From VGJJ01 sp964480705 (GTDB taxonomy: Archaea > Iainarchaeota > Iainarchaeia > Iainarchaeales > VGJJ01): a DNA stretch of 58,215 bases. Made by a program: the position numbers and the translations under genes. The notes beneath the pieces were generated by a model. That model made no database searches, had not been told where the DNA came from, and saw only the letters and a list, made by a program, of their open reading frames with translations. This document shows, one piece after another, positions 32,444-41,756 of the stretch; within the stretch, counting starts at the first letter, position 1; every line of letters begins with the position of its first letter. The stretch is from assembly GCA_964480705.1 (NCBI GenBank), contig CAYZPC010000006.1, positions 1 to 58,215 of the forward strand. The letters are read 5' to 3'.

Positions 32444-34054
32444 ATGAACCTCACGTTTCCAAAATGGGTGTGGGCGGTTGCGCTGGTTGTTCCGCTGCTA
32501 AGCGCCCTTCCTTTGTTGGCCGGTTATGCGTCGAGCCAATCTCCTGAAAAAATTTTCATGGGATTTGATTTCATTGACGATTTTCACTATTATGGGAGCT
32601 ACATCTACTCATACATGCAGAGTCCCCTGGATTTTTTTATTGAAAACCGCGCCACATCCGAAGAACAAAGCGGGGTGTTTTTTTTCCCCGTGTTTTGGGT
32701 GATGGGGCTCCTTGCTAATATTATTGGAATTCCACTCGCATTTGCGTTTGTGCGATTTTTGCTCGCAGCAGGCGTGATTATTGCTCTCTGGAAAGTCCTC
32801 GGACATATTTTTACCAACCCCCTTGAACGAAAAACAGCATTTTTGCTGGGGGCGTTTGGAACAGGAGTGGGGTGGATTTTTTGGGCGGCACACCAAATTT
32901 TTCCACGAGTTCCCGTGCTCTATTCGAGTGATTTAACCTATAGTTTAGGCTACACCCTCTTTGGGTATTTGACGTTCCCATTATCCATCGCGGGAGAACT
33001 TATTTTTTTGGGAATGGTGCTTACTCTCTACCGCCAGCACACGAAGCCTGCAGTCAAAAATATTCTCATTTTTTCCGCGTTAGGGGCACTGCTCTTTTTC
33101 GTGCACCCCATTAGCGCACTGACATTTCTTCCGGTGATTGGATTTGGACTCATACTTTTCGTGCTTGACCACCCTTCTCGCGAACGCGTGGATTATTTCA
33201 AGCAATTTGGACTCGGGTTTGTTTTGATGGCGATTCCAGTGCTATTGTATTTGTTCTGGGCATTCTCGGATAATGTGTTCACGCAAACATTTTTCAGTTA
33301 TGGATTATGGCTGCGCTCCGAAAGCCCATTTTGGTGGTTGATTGGGTATGGTTTGATTCTCGTGCTGAGTGTCCTTGGCATTCGCCACGTGAAAATAGAA
33401 AACCCCGTGATGCGCGCGGTGGTGTGGGCGTGGTTGCTCGTGGTTCTCGTGCTGAGCTTAAACCCCTGGAAGGGGTTGCGATTCCAGCACGCGCTGTTTC
33501 TTCCCCTCATTATTTTGGCTACCTTTGGATTGCGCGCACTATCCGAGCATTTTCAATTACATTTTCCAAAAGTATCCTGGCTGCACTTTTCTAAACTCTC
33601 CACTATTCTCCTCGTGCTCATGATTCCATCTTTTGTACTCATCACGTTCACGCACATCAATGATGTTACTAATCCAAACTTTCACAGCGGACCCTATTTG
33701 AGTGAGAATGAAATCGCGGCCATGAAATTTTTAGAAAACGAATCACCGGGAATTGTTTTATCGTCATATAAAAGTGGGAATAACCTCATCTGGATGACTC
33801 CGCATCGTGCGTATTTGGGGCACTGGAACCAAACCATTGCACGCGAAGAAAGACTGGCATCCGTGGAAAAATTTTTCTCCGTTGACACTACTCAATTTGA
33901 ACGCCGAGCGCTGCTGAACGACGCGGGAATATCTTATGTGTTCTACGGCCCAGCTGAAAGAGAATGGAATGACAATATGACTTCTGTGCTGGGTGAATTA
34001 GGATTGCTAATCTATTCCAATGACATGGTGCAACTATACCAGGTGTCTCCATGA
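32444..34054 (+). CDS. Polytopic membrane protein, possible GT-C glycosyltransferase
   Basis: The 536-residue protein begins with a transmembrane helix (WVWAVALVVPLLSALPLLAGY), followed by an outward acidic loop (GFDFIDDFHYYGSY) and about ten more helices, then a soluble C-terminal domain of about 100 residues. This is the GT-C topology, with the Asp pair as candidate catalytic acid. I cannot name the family. The start at 32444 follows the radical SAM gene by 22 bp. Its stop overlaps the next ATG (ATGA). Confidence 0.75.
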   Translation: MNLTFPKWVWAVALVVPLLSALPLLAGYASSQSPEKIFMGFDFIDDFHYYGSYIYSYMQSPLDFFIENRATSEEQSGVFFFPVFWVMGLLANIIGIPLAFAFVRFLLAAGVIIALWKVLGHIFTNPLERKTAFLLGAFGTGVGWIFWAAHQIFPRVPVLYSSDLTYSLGYTLFGYLTFPLSIAGELIFLGMVLTLYRQHTKPAVKNILIFSALGALLFFVHPISALTFLPVIGFGLILFVLDHPSRERVDYFKQFGLGFVLMAIPVLLYLFWAFSDNVFTQTFFSYGLWLRSESPFWWLIGYGLILVLSVLGIRHVKIENPVMRAVVWAWLLVVLVLSLNPWKGLRFQHALFLPLIILATFGLRALSEHFQLHFPKVSWLHFSKLSTILLVLMIPSFVLITFTHINDVTNPNFHSGPYLSENEIAAMKFLENESPGIVLSSYKSGNNLIWMTPHRAYLGHWNQTIAREERLASVEKFFSVDTTQFERRALLNDAGISYVFYGPAEREWNDNMTSVLGELGLLIYSNDMVQLYQVSP

Positions 34055-35022
34055 ATGAGTCTCCGGCAAACGCTCCCGCGAAAAGGCCGTATGTGAAAAT
34101 TCTCATTAGTGTTCTCCTGCTCAGCGCATTAGTCTGGGTGGCTAAACCATTTGATGCGCTCATACAGCTTTCTTCCGTGCTGCCTCAAATGGTGGTTATT
34201 CTTTTTTTGGGATTTGTGGGAGTAATATTATTCAACGGCGCAGCTGAATGGTGGCTGTTTCGAGCATTTACTCCTCTTACGTATGCGCGCGTGATGAAAT
34301 ATTACACGTACAGCTGGTCGACGGAATTATTTTTGCCCGGAAAACTGGGAATGTTTTCCATTGCTTATTTTTTGCACGAATCTGAAAAAATTGAAATTGG
34401 AAAAAGCGTGGCAGTGATTCTACTCACTAAATTTGCCGCGCTACTGTTATTATTGGGATTGGGAATCAGCGGGCTTGTTTATTATAATTTAGAAGGGGAG
34501 TGGTGGATGTATGGGCTTATTGCCCTTGCTGGAATGATTGGCGTATTTTTCGTATTCTTCACGCCGAGTGGGAGGGGGCTCATCAAAAAATATGTGCTCA
34601 AAGAAAAAGCTGTTCACTTTACGGGGTTCTCGCACGTGCTGAGCACGCTCACGTCTAATCCCCTGCGCGTTATTGGACTGCTGGCGTTTTTGTTTTGCGC
34701 CCTCGCTACGAATGCGTTTGCGGTGCAGCAATTATTCATCCAAGCAGGATATCCTTTAGGCTATCATGCGGTGCTCATGATGGTTTCTATTGTTTCCCTC
34801 ACGGGACTCATACCTATTACATTCAACGGGCTGGGCCTCAAAGAAGGCGCTCTCGTGGCGTTAGCCGTACCATTAGGAGTGCCTGCGGATGTGGCATTTT
34901 CCGTTGCCGCGATGAGCACCGCCGTAGGATACGTGATTGGGTTTGCCATCAGCCTCGCGGTGGTGCAGCACATTCCATTAAACAAAATTGAGGGGTGGTG
35001 GAATGCGCGCCGCAATGCTTAG
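34051..35022 (+). CDS. LPG-synthase-TM family membrane protein (flippase-like, copy 1)
   Basis: A 323-residue protein with about eight transmembrane helices, of the lysylphosphatidylglycerol-synthase transmembrane domain family (UPF0104, AglD C-terminal type). Diagnostic segments are YSWSTELFLPGKLGMFSIAYFL and the late ITFNGLGLKEGALVALAV. Members are proposed to move lipid-linked sugars, but the function is not settled. It is coupled to both neighbours by overlap: ATGA upstream and 20 bp downstream. Confidence 0.82.
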   Translation: MNESPANAPAKRPYVKILISVLLLSALVWVAKPFDALIQLSSVLPQMVVILFLGFVGVILFNGAAEWWLFRAFTPLTYARVMKYYTYSWSTELFLPGKLGMFSIAYFLHESEKIEIGKSVAVILLTKFAALLLLLGLGISGLVYYNLEGEWWMYGLIALAGMIGVFFVFFTPSGRGLIKKYVLKEKAVHFTGFSHVLSTLTSNPLRVIGLLAFLFCALATNAFAVQQLFIQAGYPLGYHAVLMMVSIVSLTGLIPITFNGLGLKEGALVALAVPLGVPADVAFSVAAMSTAVGYVIGFAISLAVVQHIPLNKIEGWWNARRNA

Positions 35023-36097
35023 TCCGCGAACCCTCCGCACCAAGGCAGCGGGAATTGAACAAAGTGTGTTGCACGTAGGACAATACCTGCAAAAAAAAGG
35101 CGTGAACGTGGAAGTGTACTGCACCGCGGCTCAACCGCAACCACCCAGTTCTTTTGATGGACTTTTTCTGCGCGAATACTCGGCTATTGCTCCAGGAGAA
35201 AATTATTTTCTTTCGCTCCCGCTGTATCGCGACCTTGCTTCATTTGGCGGAGAAATTATTCACTGCAACGGCTACAATAATTTAGTCAGCGTGGCCGGAG
35301 TCTTAGCCAAAAAAAAGAACCAAAAACTCATTATCACCATGAATAGCAGCGGGTCTTCTTCTGCCCTGCGAAGGGCGCTTCACACCCCCCTATTATGGTT
35401 TTTCCAATTGTTTTCATCTCGATTGGATAAAATTATCTGCGTCTCGCAGTGGGAAATGGATTATTTTTACAAAAACCTTCCGAATGCGCGCAAGCGAATA
35501 ATGATGATTCCCAATGGAATTGATGTGAAAACATTTTCACGCACATCTGGGAAAAAAACGCCGCACATGATTTTATCCGTGGGGAGATTGGTCAAAAACA
35601 AAGGACACCACCGCTTGATTGCGGCTTTGCCGTACGTGTTGAAGGAGCATGCGGATGCCACCCTGCATATTGTGGGGGAAGGGGCGGAAGAAGAAGCGCT
35701 CAAACAACAGGCGCACGCACTCGGGGTTTCTTCGCACGTCATTTTCCATGGAAACATACCCTTTTCCGCGCGCTCTCGGCTCATTGAATTATTTTCCCGC
35801 GCGCACGTGTTCGCGTTACTAACCGACCACGAAAGTCAGGGAATTGTTTTCGGAGAAGCTGCAGCGGCAGGACTGCCCATGTTGCTGGTGGACAAGGGCG
35901 TCATGCACGAGTATGTGGCGCATGGCGTTGCGGCTGGATTGGATGAGCCGGATAACCCAACCATGGTGGCTCGAGCGCTGGTGAAATTGTTTCAAACGAA
36001 AACTAAATCAAAAAAGAATATTGATTTTATTTGGAGCTGGGAACGCGTGGGAGAAGCGGTGTATCAGGTTTATCAAGAGCTGGCGGGTGGAAAATAA
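35003..36097 (+). CDS. Family 4 glycosyltransferase
   Basis: The 364-residue GT-B protein has AMLSPRTLRTKAAGIEQSV at the N terminus, ICVSQWEMDYFYKNLPNARK, IPNGIDVKTF, ILSVGRLVKNKGHHRLI and the EX7E motif in DHESQGIVFGEAAAAG. The ATG at 35003 is chosen because of the GGGGTGG immediately upstream; a TTG 15 bp earlier is less likely. It overlaps the previous gene by 20 bp. Confidence 0.9.
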   Translation: MRAAMLSPRTLRTKAAGIEQSVLHVGQYLQKKGVNVEVYCTAAQPQPPSSFDGLFLREYSAIAPGENYFLSLPLYRDLASFGGEIIHCNGYNNLVSVAGVLAKKKNQKLIITMNSSGSSSALRRALHTPLLWFFQLFSSRLDKIICVSQWEMDYFYKNLPNARKRIMMIPNGIDVKTFSRTSGKKTPHMILSVGRLVKNKGHHRLIAALPYVLKEHADATLHIVGEGAEEEALKQQAHALGVSSHVIFHGNIPFSARSRLIELFSRAHVFALLTDHESQGIVFGEAAAAGLPMLLVDKGVMHEYVAHGVAAGLDEPDNPTMVARALVKLFQTKTKSKKNIDFIWSWERVGEAVYQVYQELAGGK

Positions 36098-36099
36098 GT

Positions 36100-36774
36100 A
36101 TGTCCCTCTCATCAAAGGAGTATGAAAATTACTTGGCGCATGACCGCGCGATGGTGAGCCGTCTTGCTCGATCTCTTCATGAGTGGTTTGCCGAAATGAG
36201 TGGAAAAACGGTGGTGGATATGGGCTGCGGGAGCGGCGACACGGGAGCATTGCTCGTGAAACGTTTCCGCGTGATTGGAGTGGATGAACAAGCCAGCGCT
36301 CTCGAAAATGCGCACAAACTTGGACTGGGAACGGTTCGCGCCTCCCTCGAAGAAAAGATTCCACTCGCAACAAGCAGCGCGGATAATGTGATTTGCAAGG
36401 ATGTGTTTGAACACCTTGTACATCCGCACCACCTGCGGGGAGAAATTCATCGCATTCTCAAAAAAGGGGGCAGACTTTACGCGCACGTGCCCAACCAATT
36501 CACTCTACTTGACCGCGTGCAAATGCTTTTTGGTCGAAGCATGGTTGTTTCTCGCTGGTTTCCGGGAACAACGGAATGGAATTTTCCCCACCTTCGTTTT
36601 TTTACCCGAAGCGGTTTTCGAAAATTTTTGGAAGAAGGGGGCTTTGCGATTGAGCGCGAGTATGAGGACATTTTCTATTATCATTTGCCATTCGGTCTCA
36701 CGACACGCTTCCTGAGCAAAATTTCTCCGGAATTATTTGCACCGGGATTCACATTCACCTGCGTGAAAAAATAG
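36100..36774 (+). CDS. Class I SAM-dependent methyltransferase
   Basis: A 224-residue methyltransferase with VVDMGCGSGDTGALL, VIGVDEQASAL and ICKDVFEHLVHPHHL motifs. C-terminal residues 150-224 form a lid with aromatic residues typical of small-molecule O-methyltransferases of the Methyltransf_11 group. It starts 2 bp after the GT4 stop and is the last gene of the 30.9-36.8 kb block, convergent with the third radical SAM gene. Confidence 0.86.
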   Translation: MSLSSKEYENYLAHDRAMVSRLARSLHEWFAEMSGKTVVDMGCGSGDTGALLVKRFRVIGVDEQASALENAHKLGLGTVRASLEEKIPLATSSADNVICKDVFEHLVHPHHLRGEIHRILKKGGRLYAHVPNQFTLLDRVQMLFGRSMVVSRWFPGTTEWNFPHLRFFTRSGFRKFLEEGGFAIEREYEDIFYYHLPFGLTTRFLSKISPELFAPGFTFTCVKK

Positions 36775-36786
36775 TGTACTCAAAAA

Positions 36787-38370
36787 TTATTTGGCAGGAG
36801 TGCTTACTATTGTTTCCGTGGCTTTTTCCGTGTCGGGTGACGGAGACTTGTTTCCATAGGGTGAAACATTCTTGGAGAGCATGCGCGGAAGTCTATCAAA
36901 AAGCATGAACTTTCCAAGCGTGTAAAAGGATTTAGCATAGTCCATCTTTCTCGGACTGCGAGCCATCTGCTTCAAAATCATGGTTAATGATTTGGAGGGC
37001 GCAAACTGCTTCAATGCCGAATTGAATCGGATATTGTCCTCTGACACCAGCAAATCCAAATTCATTTTGTGGTTGGCCACAATAAACTTCTGGGGCATCT
37101 TCCATTCGGCTTCTTTGAAATAATGGTAATCTTCTTTTCCGGTTGAAACCTGGTCAAAAATCTCCGCGCCCGGATAGGGTGTCATGAGTCCAAATGATAC
37201 GGTGGTGGGATTTATTTTAGCAATTAAATCGCGATTCGCCTGCACATCTTCTTCCGTTTCCCCGGGGAGGTTGTACATCATGTTGGCAAATGTTCGAATG
37301 CCTAACTTTTGACATAGCTCAAACGCTTTGTTGATTTGTTCGACGGTGCAATTCTTATTCACTGCATCCAGCATGCGCTGCGATCCCGATTCGACTCCAA
37401 AGTCAATCTGAATACAACCGGCTTTCTGCATCCACGTTAACAATTCTTCATCCACTTTATCCACGCGCGTCTCGCAGCCCCACACAAACTTAATTTTTCG
37501 GTCAATGAACTCTTTGCAAATATCAATCACGTGCTGCTTCCACACGCAAAAATCATCATCGTAGAAATAAATGGCATCCGTTTTGTATTTTTTGACGAGA
37601 ACTTCCACTTCATCCGCCACGTTTTTAGCAGAGCGGAAACGAATGGGTTTCTTGGTCTCATTATATCTCCACACGGATGGAATGGCGCAGAATGTGCATC
37701 GCGCGGGGCATCCTCGCGAGGCAAACACATACATGGAAGAAAGGGGAAAGTAGCGAATCGCATAGGGATTAGGCTGCGTGTAGAATTCCATATCCACTCG
37801 CTCGTACGCGGGCATGGGGATGCTGTCTAGGGGTTCAATCAATGGACGCAGGGGCGTGCGGAAAACGCTCGCGTCTTTCCAATACGCAATACTCTTGATG
37901 TGTTCAAACTCAGCAAGGGGTTTCTGGTCGAGAATGGCCTGACTGAGTTCGCGAAATGATTCTTCGCCTTCACCTACAACGGCAAAATCAATCGGGCTTC
38001 CTTCGAAAACAAAATCACTTGGCTCAAGCGAGGCGTGCTGTCCGCCCACAATGATTTTGGCGCCGACTTCTTTCTTGATGCGCGCGGAAAACTCAATAAC
38101 ATAATCGACTTCATGCGTGACTGCACTCAAACCCACTATTTTTGGCTGGAATGTTTTCATTTTTTCAATAATTTGATTTTCAATTTCCTTGGCGCGCGGG
38201 CTGTTGAGTTCAATTATTTTCAAGTCCTTGGCTTTAATGTCAATAATTTCGGTGCGAATACCATGCTTCTCCAAATACGCGAGAATGGTCATCAGTCCGA
38301 GCGGCGGTCTCGTGGAGTGTGCGCGGCTCGGAAGAGCGGTCAAAACCAAATCAACGGAAGACGACATCAT
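36787..38370 (-). CDS. B12-binding-type radical SAM protein (copy 3)
   Basis: Residues about 1-155 form a cobalamin-binding-type Rossmann domain (VDLVLTALPSRAHSTRPPLG, IIVGGQHASLEP, FAVVGEGEESFREL). The radical SAM barrel carries SRGCPARCTFC, the CX3CX2C motif, FYDDDFCVWKQ and DFGVESGSQRMLDA, and a C-terminal helical domain follows. I start at 38370, where GGTGA lies directly upstream and the first beta strand follows; the frame is open to an ATG at 38409, which would overlap the upstream GT2 gene by 11 bp. The protein is about 527 residues. Confidence 0.86.
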   Translation of the reverse strand: MMSSSVDLVLTALPSRAHSTRPPLGLMTILAYLEKHGIRTEIIDIKAKDLKIIELNSPRAKEIENQIIEKMKTFQPKIVGLSAVTHEVDYVIEFSARIKKEVGAKIIVGGQHASLEPSDFVFEGSPIDFAVVGEGEESFRELSQAILDQKPLAEFEHIKSIAYWKDASVFRTPLRPLIEPLDSIPMPAYERVDMEFYTQPNPYAIRYFPLSSMYVFASRGCPARCTFCAIPSVWRYNETKKPIRFRSAKNVADEVEVLVKKYKTDAIYFYDDDFCVWKQHVIDICKEFIDRKIKFVWGCETRVDKVDEELLTWMQKAGCIQIDFGVESGSQRMLDAVNKNCTVEQINKAFELCQKLGIRTFANMMYNLPGETEEDVQANRDLIAKINPTTVSFGLMTPYPGAEIFDQVSTGKEDYHYFKEAEWKMPQKFIVANHKMNLDLLVSEDNIRFNSALKQFAPSKSLTMILKQMARSPRKMDYAKSFYTLGKFMLFDRLPRMLSKNVSPYGNKSPSPDTEKATETIVSTPAK

Positions 38371-38398
38371 TTCACCACGTGCTTTTACCTTATTATAG

Positions 38399-39433
38399 TC
38401 ACTCATCATTTTTCACAATTTTAGCCAGTCGTGCGCGGCGCTGTTCGAGCAATTGCATCTCAATAATTTGTCTCTGCTGTTTCAACATGGTTGCAATCAA
38501 TCCTAAAACGGCGCACTGCACCCCAACCAAAATGAATAGCGCGGTAAACACTGCACTCGGGAGGTAAGGCTCAATGGCTCCCGTCGTAAGAAATTGGGCA
38601 ATAACGCGGCTTCCCACCACTAGACCGGCAACGATGAATAGCACACCTGCTGTGAGAAATGTGCGGAGGGGATGATATTTCAGCAAGCCCATTAACAGGG
38701 TTGAGCTCGCGCGGTGCGCATAATTCCAAACACTCCCAAATAAACGATTTTGGTCCGCGCGCTTGCGAAATGTAATGGGAATCTCTTCGAGGGTGAGATG
38801 TTTATCCATGGCTTCGAGAATGGTTTCCTGCGTGTATGTGAAATTGGACATCACATTCAAACGCATCGCGGCTTCGCGCGTAAATGCGCGGAAACCCGTT
38901 TGGCCATCGGTGACATTCGCGCCTGACACAATGTTCACTGCCCACGTAGCGAGTTTGTTTCCCCAATATTTTCCAAAAGACATGTGTTCAATATTTCCCG
39001 AGAAACGTGAACCTAACACCATGTTGGCGCGGCGATGAAGAATAGGCTGAATGAGGTCGGGAATTTGTGACTGATCATATTGGTTATCTCCATCTGTGTT
39101 CACAATAATGTCTGCACCCAATTGGAGAGCGGATTCTAAACCCGTGCGAAACGAATACGCCAAACCTTGATTGGTTGCATTCGTCACCACCAACGCACCC
39201 GCTTCAGTGGCACGCGCACCTGTTTTGTCGGTGGAACCATCATCAATCACCAACGGAAGAACGACATCAATTCCGCGAATTTGACGGGGAATGCTTTCAA
39301 TGACCTGTTTGATTGTTTTTTCTTCATTGTACGCTGGAATCATGACCACCAGCATGAGGCCGGATTTTCCGTGCAAGCGACGGTCAATCGTTTGAGCGGC
39401 AGGAGCAGATTTAATGGAAAAACGAGCAGGCAT
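38399..39433 (-). CDS. Dolichol-phosphate sugar synthase-like family 2 glycosyltransferase
   Basis: The 344-residue protein has VVMIPAYNEEKTIKQVI, IDDGSTDKTG, the metal site NTDGDNQYD and TDGQTGFRAFTREA, the pattern of the DPM1/AglJ group. Two C-terminal transmembrane helices (about 235-310) and a Gln/Arg-rich cytoplasmic coil follow. A TTATAA box centred 25.5 bp upstream of the ATG at 39433 makes it leaderless; an in-frame GTG at 39442 would lie upstream of the predicted transcription start. It is transcribed with the third radical SAM gene. Confidence 0.89.
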   Translation of the reverse strand: MPARFSIKSAPAAQTIDRRLHGKSGLMLVVMIPAYNEEKTIKQVIESIPRQIRGIDVVLPLVIDDGSTDKTGARATEAGALVVTNATNQGLAYSFRTGLESALQLGADIIVNTDGDNQYDQSQIPDLIQPILHRRANMVLGSRFSGNIEHMSFGKYWGNKLATWAVNIVSGANVTDGQTGFRAFTREAAMRLNVMSNFTYTQETILEAMDKHLTLEEIPITFRKRADQNRLFGSVWNYAHRASSTLLMGLLKYHPLRTFLTAGVLFIVAGLVVGSRVIAQFLTTGAIEPYLPSAVFTALFILVGVQCAVLGLIATMLKQQRQIIEMQLLEQRRARLAKIVKNDE

Positions 39434-39455
39434 ACTTATCACGTGTTAAACAGGA

Positions 39456-39461
39456 TTATAA
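39456..39461 (-). promoter_or_regulatory. TATA box of the minus-strand GT2 gene
   Basis: TTATAA is centred 25.5 bp before the ATG at 39433, fitting a leaderless mRNA. Confidence 0.6.
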
Positions 39462-39517
39462 GGGTTTTATCGTGCGTGAACGCATTTTTGCGATAGGAGA
39501 GAATTGTACCAATAGCC

Positions 39518-39525
39518 TATATAAG
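39518..39525 (+). promoter_or_regulatory. TATA box of the rmlBA block
   Basis: TATATAAG predicts transcription from about 39548 and a leader of about 22 nt that contains GGGGGAA before the rmlB ATG. Confidence 0.65.
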
Positions 39526-39569
39526 CAGCCCAACTAACTCTTTTTCAACCTTTACAACGGGGGAATGGT

Positions 39570-40583
39570 ATGCGTATTCTCGTCACCGGTGGATGCGGTT
39601 TCATTGGAAGCCACTACATCCGAAACCACCTGAAAAATCACCCGCAGGATGAAATTGTCAACCTCGACAAACTCACCTATGCAGGGCGGAAAGAAAACCT
39701 CGCGGACATCGAGAACGATTCACGCTACACATTCATTCACGGAGATATTTGCGACCCGGCTGCAGTGGAAAAGGCCATGCGCGACTGCGACCAGGTTGTT
39801 CACTTTGCGGCGGAAAGTCAAGTGGACAAATCCATTAATGATTCGGGCATTTTCATCAAGACAAACGTGATGGGCACGCACGTTTTGCTGGAGCAAGCCC
39901 GCAAAAATAACATTCAAAAATTCGTGAACATTTCAACGGACGAAGTGTACGGACACATTCTCGAAGGAAGCTTTACCGAAACACACTTACTCCATCCGCG
40001 AAACCCGTATGCAGCATCCAAAGCGGGCGCGGAGCGACTCGCATACTCGTATTCGGAAACATACGGATTGAACGTGTCCATCACGCGCTGCTCCAACAAC
40101 TTTGGACCGTACCAATATCCGGACAAAGTCATTCCTGTTTTCGTCATCAAACTTCTTAACAATCAAAAACTTCCCTTGTATGGAGATGGGTTGCACGTGC
40201 GCGACTGGCTGTATGTGCTCGACCACTGCCGCGGCATTGAATTAGTTCGTGAAAAAGGAAAGAAAGGCGAAGTATACAACATTGGCGGAGGAACCGAACT
40301 CACCAATATTGAGCTCACCAAAAAAATTCTCCACTTAATGGGGAAGGACGAGAGTCAAATTGAACGCGTAGCCGACCGACCGGGACACGACAGACGTTAC
40401 AGCTTGGACATTTCCAAAATTGAAAAAGAATTGGGATACACGCCGCAGCACACCGCATTCGATGCGAAACTAAAAGAAACGGTTGAATGGTACACACACA
40501 ACAAAAAATGGTGGGAGCCCTTGCTCGCAGCCAAAGCATCCTTTGTCGCTAACACCATGAAAAATGTGGGAGAGCGCGGTTAA
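39570..40583 (+). CDS. rmlB: dTDP-glucose 4,6-dehydratase RmlB
   Basis: RmlB converts dTDP-glucose to dTDP-4-keto-6-deoxyglucose with bound NAD. The 337-residue protein has ILVTGGCGFIGSHYIR, VVHFAAESQVDKSI, STDEVYG with the catalytic Asp-Glu pair, NPYAASKAGAERL (YxxxK) and SNNFGPYQYPDKVIP, all diagnostic of RmlB rather than other SDRs. RmlA follows after 2 bp. No RmlC or RmlD is present in the window, so the keto sugar probably goes to the DegT aminotransferase. Confidence 0.95.
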   Translation: MRILVTGGCGFIGSHYIRNHLKNHPQDEIVNLDKLTYAGRKENLADIENDSRYTFIHGDICDPAAVEKAMRDCDQVVHFAAESQVDKSINDSGIFIKTNVMGTHVLLEQARKNNIQKFVNISTDEVYGHILEGSFTETHLLHPRNPYAASKAGAERLAYSYSETYGLNVSITRCSNNFGPYQYPDKVIPVFVIKLLNNQKLPLYGDGLHVRDWLYVLDHCRGIELVREKGKKGEVYNIGGGTELTNIELTKKILHLMGKDESQIERVADRPGHDRRYSLDISKIEKELGYTPQHTAFDAKLKETVEWYTHNKKWWEPLLAAKASFVANTMKNVGERG

Positions 40584-40585
40584 AT

Positions 40586-41356
40586 ATGAAAGGAATTATT
40601 CTCGCCGGCGGACAAGGAACACGCTTACGACCGCTCACGAAAGTGACGAACAAGCACCTCTTGCCTATTTACAAGTGGCCTATGCTCTATTACCCGCTGC
40701 ACACACTCATTGATGCGGGGATTAATGACATTCTCGTGATTTCAGGACCGGACACGCTGCCGGAGATCATTGACTTGTTGGGAGACGGAAGCGAATTTGG
40801 AGTGGATATTACATACCGCGTGCAAATGACCCCTTCGGGAATTCCCCACGCTATTGCAGTAGCGGAAAAATTTGTGGGCAATGAAAAGTTTGTTTCTATT
40901 CATGGAGATAATATTATTCTCGATAGTATGAAAGACCACGTTAAAGAGTTTGAAAAAGGAAAAGAAGAATGCCGACTCACACTCGTGGAAACCACTCTGG
41001 AAGCGGCCAAAAAAAGCGGTGTGGTTGATTTTGATTCCAAAGGAAACGTAAAAGGATTCGTAGAAAAATCCCCCAACCCCCCATCGCAATGGGTCGTGAC
41101 GGGATTGTACATGCTTACGCCGGCCGTGTTCGAACTCATACGGACGTTCAAACCCTCTGCGCGCGGAGAATTGGAATCAACCGACTTGTATAATGGTTTC
41201 CTCAATCGAAAAACACTAACCATCAGCAAACTCAAAGACGGATGGGTTGACGCCGGAACATTCGACGATTTGGTTTTGACGAACCGATACATGCAGGAAC
41301 ATTTTGAGAAAAGCGTGTTCGCGAAATATGCGGCGAAATATGCTAAGAACACGTGA
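40586..41356 (+). CDS. rmlA: Glucose-1-phosphate thymidylyltransferase RmlA-type (copy 2)
   Basis: The 256-residue protein makes dTDP-glucose for RmlB. It has MKGIILAGGQGTRLRPLTK, NKHLLPIYKWPMLYYPL, SIHGDNI and FVEKSPNPPSQWVVTGLYM, and lacks the C-terminal allosteric extension of long bacterial RmlA. It is clearly paralogous to the enzyme at 17.0 kb, sharing NKHLLPIY and the overall length, but sits behind a true RmlB, so dTDP specificity is more secure here. Confidence 0.93.
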   Translation: MKGIILAGGQGTRLRPLTKVTNKHLLPIYKWPMLYYPLHTLIDAGINDILVISGPDTLPEIIDLLGDGSEFGVDITYRVQMTPSGIPHAIAVAEKFVGNEKFVSIHGDNIILDSMKDHVKEFEKGKEECRLTLVETTLEAAKKSGVVDFDSKGNVKGFVEKSPNPPSQWVVTGLYMLTPAVFELIRTFKPSARGELESTDLYNGFLNRKTLTISKLKDGWVDAGTFDDLVLTNRYMQEHFEKSVFAKYAAKYAKNT

Positions 41357-41360
41357 CGGT

Positions 41361-41756
41361 ATGAAAGTCTTCATCATTGGCCCGGTGGCGCCCTTCAAGG
41401 GGGGCATTTCTCATTCAGGAACGCAGCTCTGTCAAAATCTCGCGGAAAAGCATGATGTGACCGCGCTCTCCTTCAAAAAAATTTATCCTACTTTTTTGTT
41501 CAAAGATATTCATGAAAAGGGGGCGAAGGAGAATCCTAACTTCAAAACTCTCACAATCTTGGACGGAACTAATCCTTTGACGTGGCACGATACCGTGGAG
41601 TATATCCTAAAAGAAAAGCCCGACCGCGTGTTGTTTCAATGGTGGACCACCTACTTGACGCCGTGCTATTGGTACATTGAGAAGCGCATCAAAAAACACA
41701 CGAAAGTGGGTGTTATTTTGCAGAACGTTTTCCCGCACATGGGGGGCGAGCAATAA
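41361..41756 (+). pseudogene. Family 4 glycosyltransferase, N-terminal half of a split gene
   Basis: The 131-residue product is the acceptor-side Rossmann half of a GT4 enzyme: VFIIGPVAPFKGGISHSGTQL at the start, then PDRVLFQWWTTYLTPCY and LQNVFPHMGGEQ, where the frame stops. Reading one base back at the G6 run (41741-41746) would continue as GGRAIMGLIEFF into the next ORF without a stop, restoring a full-length GT4 of about 390 residues. Either a base is missing (mutation or sequencing error), the ribosome slips on the G run, or the TAATG overlap yields two polypeptides. Confidence 0.75.
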
